A stretch of DNA of 64,000 nt, taken from contig NZ_JADMKU010000002.1 of NCBI RefSeq assembly GCF_018219815.1, forward strand, positions 186,001 to 250,000, read 5' to 3'. Source of the DNA: Thalassovita aquimarina. Lineage in GTDB: Bacteria; Pseudomonadota; Alphaproteobacteria; Rhodobacterales; Rhodobacteraceae. The translations under genes and the position numbers were made by a program. Shown here piece by piece: positions 7,783 through 15,580 of this stretch; the first letter of the stretch is position 1, and every line of letters starts with the position of its first letter. The notes beneath the pieces are model-generated. The model saw only the letters and a list, made by a program, of their open reading frames with translations, was not told the origin of the DNA and did not search any database.

Positions 7783-9191
7783 AACATGTCCTCCAGTCTG
7801 AGCCGTGCGATGCGTTCGACCTGCTTGCAGGCCTGCGCGAATTCGACCTCGGTCGGGTTGTCCAGCCGCCGCTCGAACGCCGCCAAGATGCCCGGTTTGT
7901 CGTGATCGCGCACCGCGATGATGAAGGGGAAACCGTGTTTCGCAACATAGGCGGTGTTCAATTCGGTAAACCGTGCGCGCTCCGCATCGGTCAGCGCGTC
8001 GAGCCCAGCGCTGGCCTGTTCTGAGGTGCTTTCGGCGGTGAGCCGCTTGGCGGCCGCGAGCTTGCCCGCTAGGTCTGGATGCGCCGTCAGCACGCCCAGA
8101 CGTTCATCATGGGAGGCCGAGCGGAACATGCGGCAAAGCGCGTTATGCAGCCCGGCGGCACTGTCATGGGCCGGGCCCAGTTCCAGCCCATGGGCGCGTT
8201 CAGCGATCCACGGCGAATGTTCGAACACGCCGCCATAAAGGGCGACGAAGCGGTCCTTGTCCATCTGGCTGGGCCGCTCGAAGCGCTGATGCGGGTGGGT
8301 CGTCGCCCAGTGTTCGGCGATGTCGATCCGGCGCGGGGTCCAGACGCCGTCGAAGCCCTGGATATAGTCGAGGAAGCGTTTCAACCCGGCCAGCTTGCCG
8401 GGGCGTCCGATCAGCCGGCAATGCAGACCGATGCTCATCATCGCCGGTTTCCCCGCCTGCCCTTCGGCATAAAGCGTGTCGAAACTGTCCTTCAGATAGG
8501 TGAAGAACTGTTCGCCGGTGATGTAGCCCGGCGCGGTGGCGAACCGCATGTCGTTGGCTTCCAGCGTGTAGGGGATGATCAGCTGATCGCGGTCGCCGAA
8601 TTCCATCCAGTGCGGCAGGTCGTCGTCATAGGTGTCGCTGATGTAATCGAAGCCGCCCGCCTCGACGACCAGGCGCACGGTGTTGACCGAACAGCGCCCG
8701 GTGTACCAGCCGCGTGGGCGTTCGCCCGTCACCTCGGTATGCAGGCGGACCGCCTCGGCGATGGCGGCGCGCTCTTCCGCCTCGGGCATGTCCTTGTGTT
8801 CGACCCATTTCAGCCCGTGCGAGGCGATTTCCCAGCCCGCCGCCTGCATCGCCTCGACCTGTTCGGGGCTGCGCGCCAGCGCCGTCGCCACGCCATAGAT
8901 CGTCACCGGGATACCCGCGCCGGTGAACAGCCGGTGCAGCCGCCAGAACCCGGCCCGCGCGCCGTAATCGTAGATCGATTCCATGTTCCAGTGCCGCTGC
9001 CCCGGCCAGGGCGCGGCGCCGGCGATATCGGACAGGAAGGCTTCGGACTGGCCATCGCCATGCAGCAGGCAGTTTTCGCCGCCTTCCTCAAAGTTCAGCA
9101 CGAACTGCACGGCGATCCGGGCGCCGCCGGGCCATTTTGCATCGGGACGGTCGGCCCCGTATCCGGTCATATTACGTGGGTAACGCTTCAT
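7779..9191 (-). CDS. puuE: Bifunctional allantoinase PuuE / OHCU decarboxylase
   Basis: A 470-aa fusion. Residues 1 to about 300 are a metal-type polysaccharide-deacetylase-fold allantoinase (MKRYPRNMTGYG, FVLNFEEGGENC, ASHGLKW, YTGRCS). Residues about 310-470 are an OHCU decarboxylase (UraD type) with FVALYGGVFEHSPWIAE, LTAHPDLAGKLA and the C-terminal IARLRLEDML. Together they turn OHCU into allantoin and allantoin into allantoate. With UraH encoded divergently this covers hydroxyisourate to allantoate. The start at 9191 is set by homology; the longer frame to 9710 lies opposite uraH and is non-coding. It is the first gene of the minus-strand ureide operon. Confidence 0.95.
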   Translation of the reverse strand: MKRYPRNMTGYGADRPDAKWPGGARIAVQFVLNFEEGGENCLLHGDGQSEAFLSDIAGAAPWPGQRHWNMESIYDYGARAGFWRLHRLFTGAGIPVTIYGVATALARSPEQVEAMQAAGWEIASHGLKWVEHKDMPEAEERAAIAEAVRLHTEVTGERPRGWYTGRCSVNTVRLVVEAGGFDYISDTYDDDLPHWMEFGDRDQLIIPYTLEANDMRFATAPGYITGEQFFTYLKDSFDTLYAEGQAGKPAMMSIGLHCRLIGRPGKLAGLKRFLDYIQGFDGVWTPRRIDIAEHWATTHPHQRFERPSQMDKDRFVALYGGVFEHSPWIAERAHGLELGPAHDSAAGLHNALCRMFRSASHDERLGVLTAHPDLAGKLAAAKRLTAESTSEQASAGLDALTDAERARFTELNTAYVAKHGFPFIIAVRDHDKPGILAAFERRLDNPTEVEFAQACKQVERIARLRLEDML

Positions 9192-9244
9192 TTCTGTACT
9201 TTCCGTGATCTTCCCTGTTCTACGCCACCGGAGGCGCTTGCCTC

Positions 9245-9283
9245 TTTCAAAATTATTTTGAAACACTTTCAGGCGTGTGTTTC
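9245..9283. promoter_or_regulatory. Overlapping palindromes in the puuE/uraH divergent promoter
   Basis: TTTCAAAATTATTTTGAAA at 9245-9263 is an 8-bp perfect dyad with a 3-base spacer. It overlaps a second perfect dyad, GAAACAC at 9260-9266 and GTGTTTC at 9277-9283 (10-base spacer). They lie 54 bases from the puuE start and 65 from the uraH start, a position fitting an operator for a purine-responsive regulator. No regulator gene is in the neighbourhood. Confidence 0.6.
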
Positions 9284-9347
9284 GGAACCGGATGCGCCTA
9301 TCCTTCCGGCAACACGTCAATCGCCCGCCTGATAAAGGAGCATTCCG

Positions 9348-9707
9348 ATGGCCGAAGGATATCTGACCACCCACGTCCTGGATACCGCCCGCGGTTGTCC
9401 GGCGGCGAATCTCGCAGTTTCGCTGTACCGGATCGAGGGCGAAACCCGGTCGCTTCTGGCGCAGATGACAACCAACGCGGATGGCCGCACCGACAGCCCG
9501 ATCCTGCCAAAAAGCGATTTTTCCGTGGGCATTTACGAACTGGTGTTCGAAGCGGGGGATTACCTTGACGCGGCGGGCGTGCCGGCGGAGGAGCCGCGCT
9601 TCCTCGACATCGTGCCGATCCGCTTCGGGATTTCCGACCCGGAGGCGCATTACCACGTGCCGCTGCTGATTTCGCCCTTCGGGATGAGCACCTATCGCGG
9701 CAGCTGA
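9348..9707 (+). CDS. uraH: 5-hydroxyisourate hydrolase
   Basis: UraH hydrolyses 5-hydroxyisourate, the product of urate oxidation, to OHCU, which the divergently encoded PuuE/OHCU decarboxylase uses next. The 119-aa protein has the transthyretin-related pattern: [14 protein letters not shown] at the N-terminus and the diagnostic C-terminal YRGS. AAGGAG lies 7 bases before the ATG. No periplasmic signal is visible, so it is cytoplasmic. Confidence 0.96.
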   Translation: MAEGYLTTHVLDTARGCPAANLAVSLYRIEGETRSLLAQMTTNADGRTDSPILPKSDFSVGIYELVFEAGDYLDAAGVPAEEPRFLDIVPIRFGISDPEAHYHVPLLISPFGMSTYRGS

Positions 9708-9757
9708 CACGGTTCCTTACCCGCCTCGGCCGACGGGAACGGATGCCCCCGAACAGA

Positions 9758-10474
9758 TCATCCCATGATCAACCGGACCACGGCGCGGGTGGCGTGAAAC
9801 ATCTGTGCGATTTCGAATGTCGCCAGGAACAAAAGCGGATAGCCGAGCGCCTCGCGCGCCTGGAAAAAAGGGACGATGCGCGCCCATCTTACGAAGCGCG
9901 TGAGCAATGGCACCAACACCAGGGCGAGGCCGCCGCCACTTAACGCCCCCACGAGAATATCGCTTGGCCAGTGGAACCCGCCCACGATGCGGGGCAGGGA
10001 TACGGCGAAGACCGCCCAGAACAGCGCCAACGCGCCAAATCGCCGATCGACGAACAGTATCCCGACGGCCAGCCCGATGAACAGCGATGCGTGATCCGAC
10101 GGCATCGAGCTCCAACCGTCGAGGGTGACGGGACTTTGCCCCTCCCTAAGATTGACCGCCAAGCCTTTCGAATGCAGGGGGCGCACGCTGTAGGGCAGGA
10201 AATTGGCAAGCGCCCGGGTGATCGCGATGATCGGAAGAGCCGCCAGCAACACGGCGGTCAGGCGTTCACGTGACGCGGTTCTGTCGTGTTGCGCCGACGG
10301 AAGGAACCAAAGCGCCCAGATCACGAGCATGAACGGGAGCGCCTTTACATAGACGCCTTCGGATAGCCCCAGAAAGGTGTCCAGCGCGCCGTACCGGCCA
10401 TTCCATTGATTGAACCAGCCAAAAATGAGCTCGTCATAATGGCCCGGTGAAAAGGATGTCGCCTTGTTGTCCAT
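9758..10474 (-). CDS. PAP2-family membrane phosphatase
   Basis: A 238-aa membrane protein with the three PAP2 motifs in order: SVRPLHSKG, SMPSDHAS and LPRIVGGFHWPSD, including the catalytic histidines. Several hydrophobic helices (VYVKALPFMLVIWALWFL, AVLLAALPIIAITRAL and others) place it in the inner membrane. The likely substrate is a lipid or undecaprenyl pyrophosphate, not decidable here. The ATG at 10474 with CGGAG upstream is preferred over a TTG seven codons earlier. It is convergent with uraH and not evidently linked to it. Confidence 0.85.
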   Translation of the reverse strand: MDNKATSFSPGHYDELIFGWFNQWNGRYGALDTFLGLSEGVYVKALPFMLVIWALWFLPSAQHDRTASRERLTAVLLAALPIIAITRALANFLPYSVRPLHSKGLAVNLREGQSPVTLDGWSSMPSDHASLFIGLAVGILFVDRRFGALALFWAVFAVSLPRIVGGFHWPSDILVGALSGGGLALVLVPLLTRFVRWARIVPFFQAREALGYPLLFLATFEIAQMFHATRAVVRLIMG

Positions 10475-10679
10475 CGTCAACGCTCCGACACGCAATCTAT
10501 AAATCTATACTTGAAAGGTAGATTACGTTTCCGTTTTCGATCAACCCGTGCGGACAATTCTGCCTTCATATCGCGCAACCCGACAAAACTCGCCGCCCAT
10601 AGGCTGTATTTCCGCCGCCTGAACTGCTACTAAAGGCGAAAATGGAATCCACGGGAAGACAAGCAGGCACGGCAGCCAA

Positions 10680-10949
10680 ATGAGATTGATAGTCTATTTT
10701 CTTGGCGTCGTTTCGATGGGCTGCACGGCCGCGAAATCCGAAACGTTTGAGGGCGTTCCATTCCGGTATTGCTTGGAAAAGATTGAGCAGTTTTCCTATG
10801 AATTTCCTGAGCATCGTTTCGTCGTCATAGACATGCCCGAGATGAGGTCGGTCATCTTCAGCTCGCCCGAGCGCCCCTTCGTGATATCGTGCTATCGTGA
10901 CGAAAAACGGATGACGTTCGATTACAGCAAATTACTAAAACCTGAGTAG
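10680..10949 (+). CDS. Small secreted or membrane-attached protein of unknown function
   Basis: A possible 89-aa protein beginning MRLIVYFLGVVSMGCTAAKS, which looks like a short signal sequence followed by a mature part with three cysteines in total. No family is recognised. There is no clear ribosome binding site, and the codon use is less GC-rich than neighbours, so it could be a recent acquisition or chance. The upstream 200 bases back to the PAP2 gene are comparatively AT-rich with nothing else visible. Confidence 0.4.
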   Translation: MRLIVYFLGVVSMGCTAAKSETFEGVPFRYCLEKIEQFSYEFPEHRFVVIDMPEMRSVIFSSPERPFVISCYRDEKRMTFDYSKLLKPE

Positions 10950-11111
10950 TCGCGTTTTGTGGCGCATCTTGGAAACCGGCATGGTTTGGCCCGACCTCCG
11001 CATGTCCGCAAAACCCGATCTTGCCCCGCCTCCCCCTTGGTTTCCCCACCAATCGCCCTTAAATACCGGCTTCCGATGGACAGGCCCTCCAAGGCCCGCT
11101 AGAGAACCGCC

Positions 11112-11588
11112 ATGGCCAAGAAACCGACAGATCCCAATTACAAGGTCGTCGCCGAGAACCGGCGCGCGCGCTACGATTACGCGATCGAGGAAGATATCGA
11201 ATGCGGCATCGTCCTGCAGGGGTCCGAGGTCAAGTCGCTGCGGGTGAATTCCGCCAATATCGCCGAAAGCTACGCATCGGTCGAAGACGGCGAGTTGTGG
11301 CTGATCAATTCCTATATCGCGCCCTATGAACAGGCAAAGACCTGGGGCCACGAGGAACGGCGCAAGCGCAAGCTGCTGGTGTCGAAGAAGGAACTGGCCA
11401 AGATGTGGAACGCCACGCAGCGCAAGGGGATGACCCTGGTGCCGCTGGTTCTGTATTTCAATCACCGCGGCATGGCCAAGCTGAAGATCGGTATCGCCAA
11501 GGGCAAGAAGCTGCACGACAAGCGCGCCAGCGACGCCAAGCGCGATTGGAATCGGCAAAAGCAGCGGTTGCTGCGCGACAACAGCTAG
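11112..11588 (+). CDS. smpB: SsrA-binding protein
   Basis: SmpB binds tmRNA and brings it to stalled ribosomes for trans-translation. The 158-aa sequence has the OB-fold core [16 protein letters not shown], the [11 protein letters not shown] strand and the basic C-terminal tail [17 protein letters not shown]. smpB often follows dapA in alphaproteobacteria; here about 10.2 kb of transport and ureide genes separate the two. No tmRNA gene is visible in the window. Confidence 0.97.
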   Translation: MAKKPTDPNYKVVAENRRARYDYAIEEDIECGIVLQGSEVKSLRVNSANIAESYASVEDGELWLINSYIAPYEQAKTWGHEERRKRKLLVSKKELAKMWNATQRKGMTLVPLVLYFNHRGMAKLKIGIAKGKKLHDKRASDAKRDWNRQKQRLLRDNS

Positions 11589-11720
11589 GATCGCCCGCGC
11601 GGGCACCAGTCCCTGAGCAGACCACAATATTGACGCGAAGCGCGCTTCTCGGCGCCCCTGGTCTTGCCAGCATGCGCCCTGCGATGTAGGCACAACGAGG
11701 AGCTATCGAAGGGGGCCCTC

Positions 11721-12578
11721 ATGGCGATTGACGATCCCAAGACACTGGTTTCGACCGACTGGCTGGCCGCGCATCTGAAGGATCCCGATCTGCGGATTAT
11801 CGATGCCACCATGCCGTTCGTGGGCGAAACACGCGACACCCGGGCGGAGTATGAAAAGGCGCATATTCCGAATGCGCGTTTCTTCGATATCGACGATATC
11901 AGCGATCACCGCTCGGAACTGCCGCATATGGTGCCGCCGGTCGAAAAATTCATGAGCCGGCTGCGCGCCATGGGCGTGGGCGACGGCCACCAGGTGGTGG
12001 TCTACGATACCGCCGGGCTTTATTCCGCGGCCCGCGTCTGGTGGCTGTTCCGGCTGATGGGACAGGACAATATCGCGGTGCTGGATGGCGGGCTGAAGAA
12101 ATGGATCGCCGAGGGGCGCGAGGTCGAAGACATGCCGCCCATCGTACGCGACCGCCACATGACGGTGCGGCGCCAGAACCACATGGTCAAGGACGTGACG
12201 CAGGTCTCCTCTGCCTCGAAGCTGGGCGATTACGAAATCGTCGACGCGCGTTCCGCCGAACGGTTCCGGGGCGAGGTGGACGAACCCCGCGAAGGGCTGC
12301 GCCGAGGCCATATCCCGGGATCGAAAAACGTGCCCTTCACCGATCTGCTCAACGATGACGGCACGATGAAAGCCACCGATGACATCCGCGCCAGTTTCGA
12401 AGCCGCCGGCGTCGACCTGAAGAAGCCGGTGATCGCTAGCTGCGGGTCGGGCGTGACCGCTGCCGTCCTGTGCCTGGCGCTGGAACGCATCGGCAAAACC
12501 GATCATTCGATTTATGACGGGTCCTGGTCCGAATGGGGCGCCTTCCCCACCCTGCCCGTCGCCACTGGAGAAGCCTGA
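11721..12578 (+). CDS. sseA: 3-mercaptopyruvate sulfurtransferase
   Basis: A 285-aa tandem rhodanese that transfers sulfur from 3-mercaptopyruvate to thiols or cyanide. The active-site loop SCGSGVTA near residue 240 is the 3-MST type rather than thiosulfate type. The N-terminal inactive rhodanese half starts VSTDWLAAHL. The ATG at 11721 follows GAAGGGGG; an in-frame upstream extension to 11664 has no support. The aminotransferase gene starts three bases after the stop, so the two are co-translated and may form a cysteine degradation pair. Confidence 0.93.
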   Translation: MAIDDPKTLVSTDWLAAHLKDPDLRIIDATMPFVGETRDTRAEYEKAHIPNARFFDIDDISDHRSELPHMVPPVEKFMSRLRAMGVGDGHQVVVYDTAGLYSAARVWWLFRLMGQDNIAVLDGGLKKWIAEGREVEDMPPIVRDRHMTVRRQNHMVKDVTQVSSASKLGDYEIVDARSAERFRGEVDEPREGLRRGHIPGSKNVPFTDLLNDDGTMKATDDIRASFEAAGVDLKKPVIASCGSGVTAAVLCLALERIGKTDHSIYDGSWSEWGAFPTLPVATGEA

Positions 12579-12581
12579 GAC

Positions 12582-13766
12582 ATGTTCAGCAACCTGAAAG
12601 AACAACCCGGAGACAAGATCCTTGCGCTGATGCAGCTGTACAAGGACGACCCGCGGCCGCAGAAAATCGATCTGGGTGTCGGCGTCTACAAGAACGCCGA
12701 AGGCCAGACCCCGGTGATGCGCGCCGTCAAGGCGGCGGAAAAGCAGCTGTGGGAAATTCAGGACACCAAGTCCTATGTCGGCCTGGCCGGCGATCCGGCC
12801 TTTGGTGACGCGATGATCGGCCTTGTTCTGGGCGATGTCGTGGCGCGCGACAACATCGCCGCAGCCGCCACGCCGGGCGGCACCGGCGCGGTGCGCCAGG
12901 CGTTCGAAATGGTCCGCATGGCCAACCCCGACGCGCGTGTCTTCGTGTCGAACCCGACCTGGCCGAACCACGTCAGCATCCTGAAATTCATGGGCATGCC
13001 GATGGTCGAATACCGCTACTTCGACAGCGCCACCCGCGGCGTCGATTTCGACGGCATGATCGAGGACCTGAAGCAAACCAAGCCGGGCGACGTGGTGCTG
13101 CTGCACGGCTGCTGCCACAACCCCACGGGCGCCAACCTGAACCTGGTGCAGTGGCAGATCGTGGTCGACACGCTGCTGGAAACCGGCGCGGTGCCGATGA
13201 TCGACATCGCCTATCAGGGCTTCGGCGACGGGTTGGAAGAAGACGCCGCCGCGACCCGGCTGGTGGCGTCCTCGATGCCCGAATGCCTGATCGCGGCGAG
13301 CTGCTCGAAGAATTTCGGCGTCTACCGCGAACGCACCGGTATCCTGATGGCGGTGGCGCAGGACAAGGGTCTACGCGGGCTCAATCAGGGCACGCTGAAT
13401 TACCTCAACCGTCAGAACTATTCCTTCCCGCCGGACCACGGCGCACGGGTGGTGACGATGATCCTGAACGATGCCGACCTGCGCGCCGACTGGGCCGCCG
13501 AACTGGAAGAGGTGCGCCTGTCGATGCTGGGCCTGCGCGAACAGTTGGCCGGTGAATTGCAGCGCCTGTCCGGGTCGGACCGGTTTGCCTTCCTGGCCGA
13601 ACACCGCGGCATGTTCTCGCGCCTCGGTACCACGCCGGAAATGGTCGACAAGCTGCGCGAGGAACACGCGATCTACATGGTCGGGGATTCGCGGCTGAAC
13701 ATCGCAGGGCTGAATAAAAATTCGGTACCGATTCTGGCCAAGGCGATCATCGACTGCGGTATCTGA
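12582..13766 (+). CDS. Class I aromatic/aspartate aminotransferase
   Basis: A 394-aa PLP enzyme of the TyrB/AspC group. Visible are the cofactor-binding PGGTGAVRQAFE, HNPTGANL, IDIAYQGFGDG, the PLP lysine in SCSKNFGVYRER and the substrate-carboxylate Arg in SRLNIAGL. The close link to sseA suggests that it can transaminate cysteine to 3-mercaptopyruvate, as some aspartate aminotransferases do; aromatic or aspartate specificity cannot be told apart by eye. A dispersed repeat lies downstream. Confidence 0.9.
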   Translation: MFSNLKEQPGDKILALMQLYKDDPRPQKIDLGVGVYKNAEGQTPVMRAVKAAEKQLWEIQDTKSYVGLAGDPAFGDAMIGLVLGDVVARDNIAAAATPGGTGAVRQAFEMVRMANPDARVFVSNPTWPNHVSILKFMGMPMVEYRYFDSATRGVDFDGMIEDLKQTKPGDVVLLHGCCHNPTGANLNLVQWQIVVDTLLETGAVPMIDIAYQGFGDGLEEDAAATRLVASSMPECLIAASCSKNFGVYRERTGILMAVAQDKGLRGLNQGTLNYLNRQNYSFPPDHGARVVTMILNDADLRADWAAELEEVRLSMLGLREQLAGELQRLSGSDRFAFLAEHRGMFSRLGTTPEMVDKLREEHAIYMVGDSRLNIAGLNKNSVPILAKAIIDCGI

Positions 13767-13785
13767 GACCGGCCCGGAGTTAAGG

Positions 13786-13859
13786 ACCGGGGGAGGGGGC
13801 GCTGCCCCCGCAGCCGCGAGCGGCGACTCCCCCGGGGTATTTTGACCAAGAAAAAGAAC
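13786..13859 (+). repeat. Dispersed GC-rich intergenic repeat, copy B
   Basis: GGGGGCGCTGCCCCCGC (13795-13811) is followed by a small hairpin GCCGC-GA-GCGGC and then CCCCCGGGGTATTTTG and ACCAAGAAAAAGAA. It matches the element order of copies at 6918-6968 and, inverted, 60234-60306. It fills most of the gap between the aminotransferase and the DgoK-like gene. Confidence 0.8.
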
Positions 13860-13910
13860 TGATCCGGTGGGAGCTGTTCCCGCCGGACCGGAAACAGGGA
13901 TGACATCGCG

Positions 13911-14486
13911 ATGGCAGAACGCATCGAGGCAGAAACGGTTCCGGCCCGGCTGTTGCCCGAGGACGGCACGCTGCGCGATCTGCGGCAGGCGGCGCCCCTG
14001 GGGCTGTTGCCGGCGGATGATCGGTTGTCGCTGATCGGGCTGACCCGGCTGAAGAAGAACTGGGACGGCGCCGCCTGTGTGATCGGGGCCGACCGGACCC
14101 ATTGGGTGCAGATCAGCGCCGACGAGGCGGTAAGTTTCCAAAGCTTCCTGACCCCGCGGCTGGCCGCCACGCTCGCCCCCGATGCCGAGGGTGCGGATAG
14201 CGAGTCCGCCGCCGACACGTTGTCACGCCCCGAACGGTTGGCGACGCATCTGAGCAGCGCCGATATCGCCGGATCGAAGGACGCGATCCTGGGCCACCTG
14301 ATCGGGGCGGAGATCGCCGCGACCCGACCGTACTGGCTGGGCCAGATGGTGGTGGTGATCGGCGATGGGGTGCTTTCCCGCGCCTATGCGGCCTTGCTTG
14401 ACCAACAGGGTGTTCCGGCCGAGATCCTTTCCCCCGGCGACTGCGCCGAGGCGGGGCGCGCCGCGCTGCAGGACGCCCGCGGCTGA
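13911..14486 (+). CDS. DgoK-like (2-keto-3-deoxygalactonokinase) half protein
   Basis: The 191-aa product resembles the C-terminal part of DgoK sugar kinases: THWVQISADEAVSFQSFLT corresponds to the GTHxKWV segment, and GHLIGAEIAATRPYW to the LIGAE helix. It lacks the N-terminal ATP-binding DWGSTNLR region, and the normal length is about 290 aa, so it is either a shortened paralogue or a non-catalytic relative. It lies just before deoC and ALDH16, which suggests sugar/deoxynucleoside catabolism. Kinase activity is doubtful. Confidence 0.5.
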   Translation: MAERIEAETVPARLLPEDGTLRDLRQAAPLGLLPADDRLSLIGLTRLKKNWDGAACVIGADRTHWVQISADEAVSFQSFLTPRLAATLAPDAEGADSESAADTLSRPERLATHLSSADIAGSKDAILGHLIGAEIAATRPYWLGQMVVVIGDGVLSRAYAALLDQQGVPAEILSPGDCAEAGRAALQDARG

Positions 14487-14558
14487 CGCCACGCGCGGCT
14501 TGCCAAGGTCGGGGCGCCGTGCCACGCTATTGACCAATTGGTAAAGTGGAGTGATCCG

Positions 14559-15548
14559 GTGCAAACCGACATCGAGGACAAGACCGCGCAGCTGCCGCAA
14601 GTCACCGAACCGCGCAATCCGGGGATGGCGCTGGACCTCGATTGGGTGATGCGAGCACAGGCCAACACTTCGGCGATCGAACGGCGCGCGGCAACCCTGC
14701 CGGGGCGACGGTCGGTGAAGAAGGAGTACCAGGCGGCTTGGCTGCTGAAGGCGATCACCTGCATCGACCTGACCACGCTGGCGGGCGACGACACCGACGG
14801 TCGGGTGGCGCGGCTTTGCGCCAAGGCGCGGCAGCCGGTGCGGCCCGATATCCTCGATGGGCTGGGCGTGTCCGGCATCACCACCGGCGCAGTCTGCGTC
14901 TATCACGACATGATCGCGCCCGCGGTGAAGGCGCTCGACGGTTCGGGCATCCCGGTCGCCGCCGTGTCCACCGGGTTCCCCGCCGGGCTATCGCCGTTCA
15001 ACCTGCGGGTGGCCGAGATCGGCGAAAGCGTGAAGGCGGGGGCCGAGGAAATCGACATCGTGATTTCGCGCCGTCACGTGCTGACCAGCAATTGGCAGGC
15101 GTTTTACGACGAGATGAAAACCTTCCGCGAAGCCTGTGGCGAGGCGCATGTGAAAGCAATCCTCGCCACCGGCGAACTGGGCAGCTTGCGCAATGTGGCG
15201 CGCGCCTCGCTCATCTGCATGATGGCAGGGGCGGATTTCATCAAGACCTCGACCGGCAAGGAAAGCGTCAACGCCACATTGCCGGTGTCGCTGGTGATGA
15301 TCCGCGCGATCCGCGATTACTTTGAGAGGACCGGGTACCGCGTCGGCTACAAGCCCGCGGGCGGGATTTCCAAGGCCAAGGACGCGCTGACTTACCTGGC
15401 GCTGATCAAGGAGGAACTGGGCGACCGCTGGCTGCAGCCGGACCTGTTCCGCTTCGGGGCCTCGTCGCTATTGGGCGATATCGAGCGGCAGCTGGAACAC
15501 CATGTCACCGGGGCCTATTCGGCCAGCTACCGCCACGCGATGGGGTAA
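14559..15548 (+). CDS. deoC: Deoxyribose-phosphate aldolase
   Basis: DeoC splits 2-deoxyribose 5-phosphate into acetaldehyde and glyceraldehyde 3-phosphate. The Schiff-base Lys is in ADFIKTSTGK (about Lys229) and the phosphate site in GYKPAGGISKAKDAL. At 329 aa it is the long form rather than the 259-aa E. coli form. The GTG at 14559 has GGAG 7 bases upstream and is preferred over a TTG seven codons earlier. ALDH16 starts 32 bases downstream and could oxidise the acetaldehyde. Confidence 0.95.
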   Translation: MQTDIEDKTAQLPQVTEPRNPGMALDLDWVMRAQANTSAIERRAATLPGRRSVKKEYQAAWLLKAITCIDLTTLAGDDTDGRVARLCAKARQPVRPDILDGLGVSGITTGAVCVYHDMIAPAVKALDGSGIPVAAVSTGFPAGLSPFNLRVAEIGESVKAGAEEIDIVISRRHVLTSNWQAFYDEMKTFREACGEAHVKAILATGELGSLRNVARASLICMMAGADFIKTSTGKESVNATLPVSLVMIRAIRDYFERTGYRVGYKPAGGISKAKDALTYLALIKEELGDRWLQPDLFRFGASSLLGDIERQLEHHVTGAYSASYRHAMG

Positions 15549-15580
15549 GGCGCCCGCGCGCCGAAACAGGAGCGACCTGC

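Noticed and set aside
11593-11606. GCCCGC-GCGGGC palindrome after smpB as a terminator
   Set aside because: There is no loop or T-run; such short GC palindromes are frequent here.
11703-13118. 471-codon minus-strand open frame opposite sseA and the aminotransferase
   Set aside because: Antisense shadow with no motif; the plus-strand genes have catalytic motifs and ribosome binding sites.
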